The notes beneath the pieces are model-generated. The model was not told the DNA's origin, ran no database searches, and saw only the letters and a list, made by a program, of their open reading frames with translations. Made by a program: the position numbers and the translations under genes. A stretch of DNA of 58,419 nucleotides from Pseudomonadota bacterium (GTDB lineage Bacteria; Pseudomonadota; Gammaproteobacteria; Burkholderiales; Burkholderiaceae_C), in NCBI GenBank assembly GCA_018261815.1, contig JAGTRL010000001.1, forward strand, positions 1-58,419. Reading direction: 5' to 3'. Shown here piece after piece: positions 55,347-58,419 of this stretch (position 1 is the stretch's first letter; each line of letters begins with the position of its first letter).

Positions 55347-55827
55347 TTGTTGCAGGCAAGGAGCGCCTGTGAGTCGAAACGTCGAGGATTATCCGCGAGC
55401 CCGACAAACAGCATCCGCGTCAAACACCACATTGCTGCACACTGCGCATTGCGCATTGCGGAGCTGACTCGGGCGTGAACGGGCCGTTGCGCTATGGCGC
55501 TGAACGGGATGCCACTCCCCGTTCCGAGTGAAACGGAAAAGAGGCCTTGTTCGTTTCGCGCCGCCTGCGGCGGGACGGCCGCTGCATAAGCCGGGTTCAA
55601 TCGACGCCGAAAAGTCGCAGGGTAAGCATGCACTCCCGACCCAGAAACCTGCTTGCCGCCGACCGCGTGGATATGGCGCCGATTGAACGGCAACCAACGC
55701 CCCCCTTCCTCATCCACAGGCCAGGGCTCGGTCTCATCGCAAGACGCCCGCCACAACAGGACCGGCATCGTTCGCCGCCATGGATCACGAAGAAACAAAG
55801 GTCAACGCTTGCGAGCAGGCACCCTCA
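55347..55827 (+). other. Gene-free stretch between epsD-like gene and epimerase
   Basis: No recognisable gene in 481 nt. A hairpin with arms GAACGGG (55502-55508) and CCCGTTC (55518-55524) and a 6-bp stem CGCCGC-CT-GCGGCG (55559-55572) are present; neither has a T-run on either side to mark an intrinsic terminator. The promoter of the minus-strand epimerase/dehydrogenase pair should lie near 55350-55420. Confidence 0.5.
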
Positions 55828-56817
55828 TCATTTCGGCGCCGCGCCTTTGATGGGATTCGACGATTCGCCCAACCCGTCCGAAGCGGCTGCCTCGGGCGAG
55901 GGGAGCGACAGAGTTGCCGATGCACCGACCGCAGATGCAGATGCGTTGCCTGACCCAACGTACTTGCCGACGTATTCAATGATCGCTGCGTCACGCAGCG
56001 CCTTGATGTCCTTCGCAAGGATGTCGCGCTTGCGCTCATTGAGCAAGAACTGCTCTATAGCCGGCGTGGCCTGTTGCAACGTCACCGGTTGCAAACGGGA
56101 ACCTGCCAGAACTACAACTTGGGCTCCACTCGGCGTTGCGTTCAGTATTGACTGGCCGTCCTTCATCGCTGCAAAGGTTGCCAGACTGGGAAGTGGCAAT
56201 TGCTCTGCCGCACGGACCGCCCGGTTTCCACTGAACCGAATATCGTTGATCTTCAAATACTCGACAAACTCGGCAACATTCTTCGCCTGTCCCAGCTGCG
56301 TCCTGAGTTGGGCAACTTGCTCGGGTTTGGCCTCGATGGCCAATTCCTGCAGGCTGTAGATACGGCGATCTTTGAAAAGCGCCGGATTCGCTTCGTAGTA
56401 CTTGGCAACCTCTTCAGTCGTTGGCCTACTGGCGGCCTCACCCGCCTTCTCGAGGTAGGCACGAGACAGTACGTCGCGCCTGGCCGCTTCCAACTGCAGC
56501 ATCACCCGGGGCTCGCGGTCCAGTTTCAACTCGGTGGCTTTCTGCAGCGCCAACTCCTGATCAATCAGCCGCTCCAGGATCTGCCTGGACGCGGCTTCGG
56601 CCTGCTCCGGTTTCAGGCCTCGCTGCTGCTGAAGTACATGGTTAAGCTGCTGAACGGTGATCTCTTCCTTGTTGACCTTCGCCGCGGCCAGTGCAACCCC
56701 GTTGTCCTTCTTCTTTTCTTCGCAGCCCGTCACCAGGATCGCGGCACTGGTAGTCGCCAGCACCGCCGCGATTCTCCAGGTCGTTATGGTTCGAAATCGG
56801 GCAACCGCGGTTTGCAT
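55828..56817 (-). CDS. epsD: EpsD-like peptidyl-prolyl cis-trans isomerase lipoprotein
   Basis: 329-residue lipoprotein of the EpsD family associated with exopolysaccharide export. The signal peptide ends in a lipobox ILVTGC (lipidated C32), followed by EEKKKDNG. A SurA-like N-domain (VNKEEITVQQLNHVLQQQ, LERLIDQELALQKA) leads into a parvulin-like domain (RRIYSLQELAIEA to VVVLAGSRLQPV). The rotamase core looks divergent. The ATG at 56817 gives the correct lipoprotein signal. Other eps genes such as Wza-, Wzc- or glycosyltransferase-like ones are not in the window. Confidence 0.88.
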   Translation of the reverse strand: MQTAVARFRTITTWRIAAVLATTSAAILVTGCEEKKKDNGVALAAAKVNKEEITVQQLNHVLQQQRGLKPEQAEAASRQILERLIDQELALQKATELKLDREPRVMLQLEAARRDVLSRAYLEKAGEAASRPTTEEVAKYYEANPALFKDRRIYSLQELAIEAKPEQVAQLRTQLGQAKNVAEFVEYLKINDIRFSGNRAVRAAEQLPLPSLATFAAMKDGQSILNATPSGAQVVVLAGSRLQPVTLQQATPAIEQFLLNERKRDILAKDIKALRDAAIIEYVGKYVGSGNASASAVGASATLSLPSPEAAASDGLGESSNPIKGAAPK

Positions 56818-57101
56818 CGTTGTTTGTCTCCAGCATGCGGGGCCAAGGAAACGAACGCTCCCGACGGTTCGATCGGTACCTGCCCAAAGCAAAGTTACGA
56901 GAGTGTAAGCGTCGACGCTGACTGGATCGACAGGTGATAGTGGGCAGGCACAGCCAACCTCACTGACCAAGGGCGCGGGGCAGCGGCGCCGCTCGACTTG
57001 CTCCTCGACTGTAATTTGCCGGCGACTCACCGATTTGCGGTTTCGCTCGCGCTGGCTACACCTGGGTACATCGTCCCAGCTCGACTACCGCAACAGGAAC
57101 C

Positions 57102-57833
57102 TCAGCACTTCACCCCCACGTGCAGGGCGACCACCCCGGCAGTCAGGTTGTGCACGTCCACGTGGCCGAAACCGGCCGCCTGCATCATCACCTTTAATTC
57201 CTGTTGCGACGGGTGCATGCGGATGGACTCGGCCAGGTAACGGTAGCTTTCGGCATCGCCGGCCACCCATTTGCCCAGGCGTGGCAGGACATTGAACGAG
57301 TACCATTCGTAGGGTTTGCGCAGCGGTTCCGCCACCCGCGAGAACTCCAGCACCAGCAGCCGGCCGCCCGGCCGCAGCACCCGGCACATCTCGGCCAGTG
57401 CCCGGTCCTTGTGGGTCATGTTGCGCAGGCCGAAGGCCACACTGGCCAGGTCGAAGCTGCCGGATCGAAACGGCAGCTGCTCGGCGTCGCACATGCTGCT
57501 GGGCAGGACCAGCCCCTCATCCAGCAGCCGGTCGCGCCCGGTGCGCAGCATCGCTTCGTTGATGTCGGTGTGCACCACGGTGCCACCGGCCCCGGCCTGG
57601 CGAGCAAACGCACGGGCCAGGTCACCCGTTCCGGCGGCGATGTCCAGCACCTTGTCCCCTGGCCTGACGTTGGCCACCGCCACCGCATAGGCCTTCCAGA
57701 CCCGGTGCGCGCCCAGCGACATCAGGTCGTTCATCAGGTCGTACCTGGAGGCCACCGAGTCGAAGACGCCACGCACCTTCTGCGCCTTCTGCGCTGCGTC
57801 GACCGTCTTGAAACCGAAGTGCGTCTGGGTCAA
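57102..57833 (-). CDS. ubiE: Demethylmenaquinone/ubiquinone methyltransferase UbiE
   Basis: 243-residue C-methyltransferase of ubiquinone (and menaquinone) synthesis. It opens with [36 protein letters not shown], spread over residues 4-39 and diagnostic for UbiE. SAM motif I is [16 protein letters not shown], and [17 protein letters not shown] plus LEFSR follow. The start is probably TTG at 57833, 15 nt after the DUF971 gene. An EpsD-like gene lies downstream, where ubiJ-ubiB would be expected. Confidence 0.96.
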   Translation of the reverse strand: MTQTHFGFKTVDAAQKAQKVRGVFDSVASRYDLMNDLMSLGAHRVWKAYAVAVANVRPGDKVLDIAAGTGDLARAFARQAGAGGTVVHTDINEAMLRTGRDRLLDEGLVLPSSMCDAEQLPFRSGSFDLASVAFGLRNMTHKDRALAEMCRVLRPGGRLLVLEFSRVAEPLRKPYEWYSFNVLPRLGKWVAGDAESYRYLAESIRMHPSQQELKVMMQAAGFGHVDVHNLTAGVVALHVGVKC

Positions 57834-57848
57834 GGCCTGGATCCTGAT

Positions 57849-58265
57849 TCAATGCGAATGACCGCAGGACGACCCTGTCGGAACGGCCATCGGCGCGTCG
57901 CGCTCGACTCCGGCTGCGGCCAGACGTTCCTCGTACTGCCGCCACAATTCGTCCTGCTGGCTACCCAGAAAATAAAGGTAGTCCCAGGAAAAGATGCCGG
58001 TATCGTGGCCATCCGAAAAGCGCGGCTGCACGCCATAGTGGCCGACGGCGTCGAGCTCGTCGATACCGACCTCGCGTTTGCCGGTCTGCAGCACTTCCTG
58101 CCCCGGACCGTGCCCTTGCACTTCGGCCGAAGGTGAATACACCCGCATCAGCTCAAAGGGCAGGCGGAACACACTGCCGTCGGCAAAGCCGACCTCAAGC
58201 ACCCGCGACGCCTGGTGCAGCGTCAGCGCTGTCGCTGCGGGAGTGTCGTGTTCGAGACCTGCCAT
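57849..58265 (-). CDS. DUF971 family protein (gamma-butyrobetaine hydroxylase-like N-domain)
   Basis: 138-residue cytoplasmic protein with the DUF971 domain: LTLHQASRVLEVGFADGSVFRLPFELMRVYSPSAEV, over residues 15-50, and GIFSWDYLYFLG near 90. The domain is the N-terminal module of gamma-butyrobetaine hydroxylases, standing alone here. The C-terminus ends SSCGHSH, a possible metal-binding tail. The ATG at 58265 is used rather than a TTG two codons upstream. It precedes ubiE by 15 nt, an arrangement common in betaproteobacteria. Confidence 0.92.
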   Translation of the reverse strand: MAGLEHDTPAATALTLHQASRVLEVGFADGSVFRLPFELMRVYSPSAEVQGHGPGQEVLQTGKREVGIDELDAVGHYGVQPRFSDGHDTGIFSWDYLYFLGSQQDELWRQYEERLAAAGVERDAPMAVPTGSSCGHSH

Positions 58266-58317
58266 GTACAAGCTGCATTCGGGTGTGAGCAGCCTTAAGT
58301 TTAGCGCCTGGCGTGCT

Positions 58318-58419
58318 TAGGGCAACGCTGAACAAGTAGTCGCCGCACGCCATCCAGTAGCCACCTCGCGCGGGACGCTGGATTTCATGGCATTTCGGGT
58401 GCTGCGGTGCTGTTTCGGC
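58318..58419. mobile_element. Possible insertion-sequence end at window edge
   Basis: After the DUF971 promoter region the sequence changes to GGGCAACGCTGAACAAGT (from 58320), preceded by CTTA, resembling ends of IS elements seen in proteobacteria. No transposase can be seen before the window stops at 58419, and no second end is available, so the call rests on resemblance only. Confidence 0.25.

Noticed and set aside
55585-55615. GGTTCAATC sequence resembling a tRNA T-loop
   Set aside because: The flanking bases do not form a T stem, and no acceptor or anticodon arm can be drawn around it.

Overview
The window is a GC-rich chromosomal segment from a betaproteobacterium, most likely Burkholderiales of the Leptothrix/Rubrivivax type. 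The reasons are two Bug-type solute receptors, a HutF/HutG-type histidine pathway, betaproteobacterial ubiE, ubiJ-ubiB and fmdB-DUF502-aspS blocks, and very compact gene packing with many ATGA, GTGA or TGATG stop/start overlaps. The organism call is inference from gene content only. No rRNA, tRNA, CRISPR array or intact insertion sequence was seen.

Layout. 1-5.2 kb (+): 3' part of an aldehyde dehydrogenase, a HAD hydrolase, CutA, then an exported amidohydrolase / YtkA-FixH-like / MauG-like di-haem operon, and two damaged genes (DJ-1/PfpI family and a cupin). 5.2-11.7 kb: exported SNase-excalibur nuclease, ligase-associated Lhr-type helicase, Bug receptor, DUF429 protein and asparaginase. 11.7-18.3 kb: a patchy zone with an orphan lipoprotein, a decayed 3' copy of a wax-ester synthase gene, a Bug receptor, the intact wax-ester synthase coupled to a hemerythrin, a decayed 3' copy of an ABC ATPase gene, and a methyltransferase.

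18.4-30.2 kb is the histidine-utilisation region. On the minus strand hutU-hutH is followed by a NitT/TauT-type ABC transporter. Divergently, hutC, a PhyH dioxygenase, hutD, hutI, hutG, hutF and a small membrane protein form an unbroken chain of overlapping genes. A palindromic operator overlaps predicted promoters for both arms, so HutC probably represses both. Together the enzymes convert histidine to urocanate, imidazolonepropionate, formiminoglutamate, formylglutamate and finally glutamate plus formate.

30.2-39.3 kb: a membrane-fused spermidine-synthase-like protein, a 229-bp nested inverted repeat, ATP-dependent DNA ligase, a universal stress protein, a Pat-like CoA-ligase/acetyltransferase, the ligase-associated MBL exonuclease and a DUF805 protein. 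With the helicase at 6.1-8.6 kb, three of the four usual ligase-associated repair partners are present but scattered.

39.3-58.4 kb mixes housekeeping and exopolysaccharide genes. On the minus strand lie galE-manC-rfbB-ugd-nudB-EEP-clsB, and further right DUF971-ubiE-epsD-GAE-tviB. Between them ubiJ-ubiB-fmdB-DUF502-aspS run on the plus strand. Flipping this central block would restore one co-directional order (ubiE, ubiJ, ubiB, fmdB, DUF502, aspS, nudB, EEP, clsB), so a segmental inversion with nucleotide-sugar genes at both joints is inferred.
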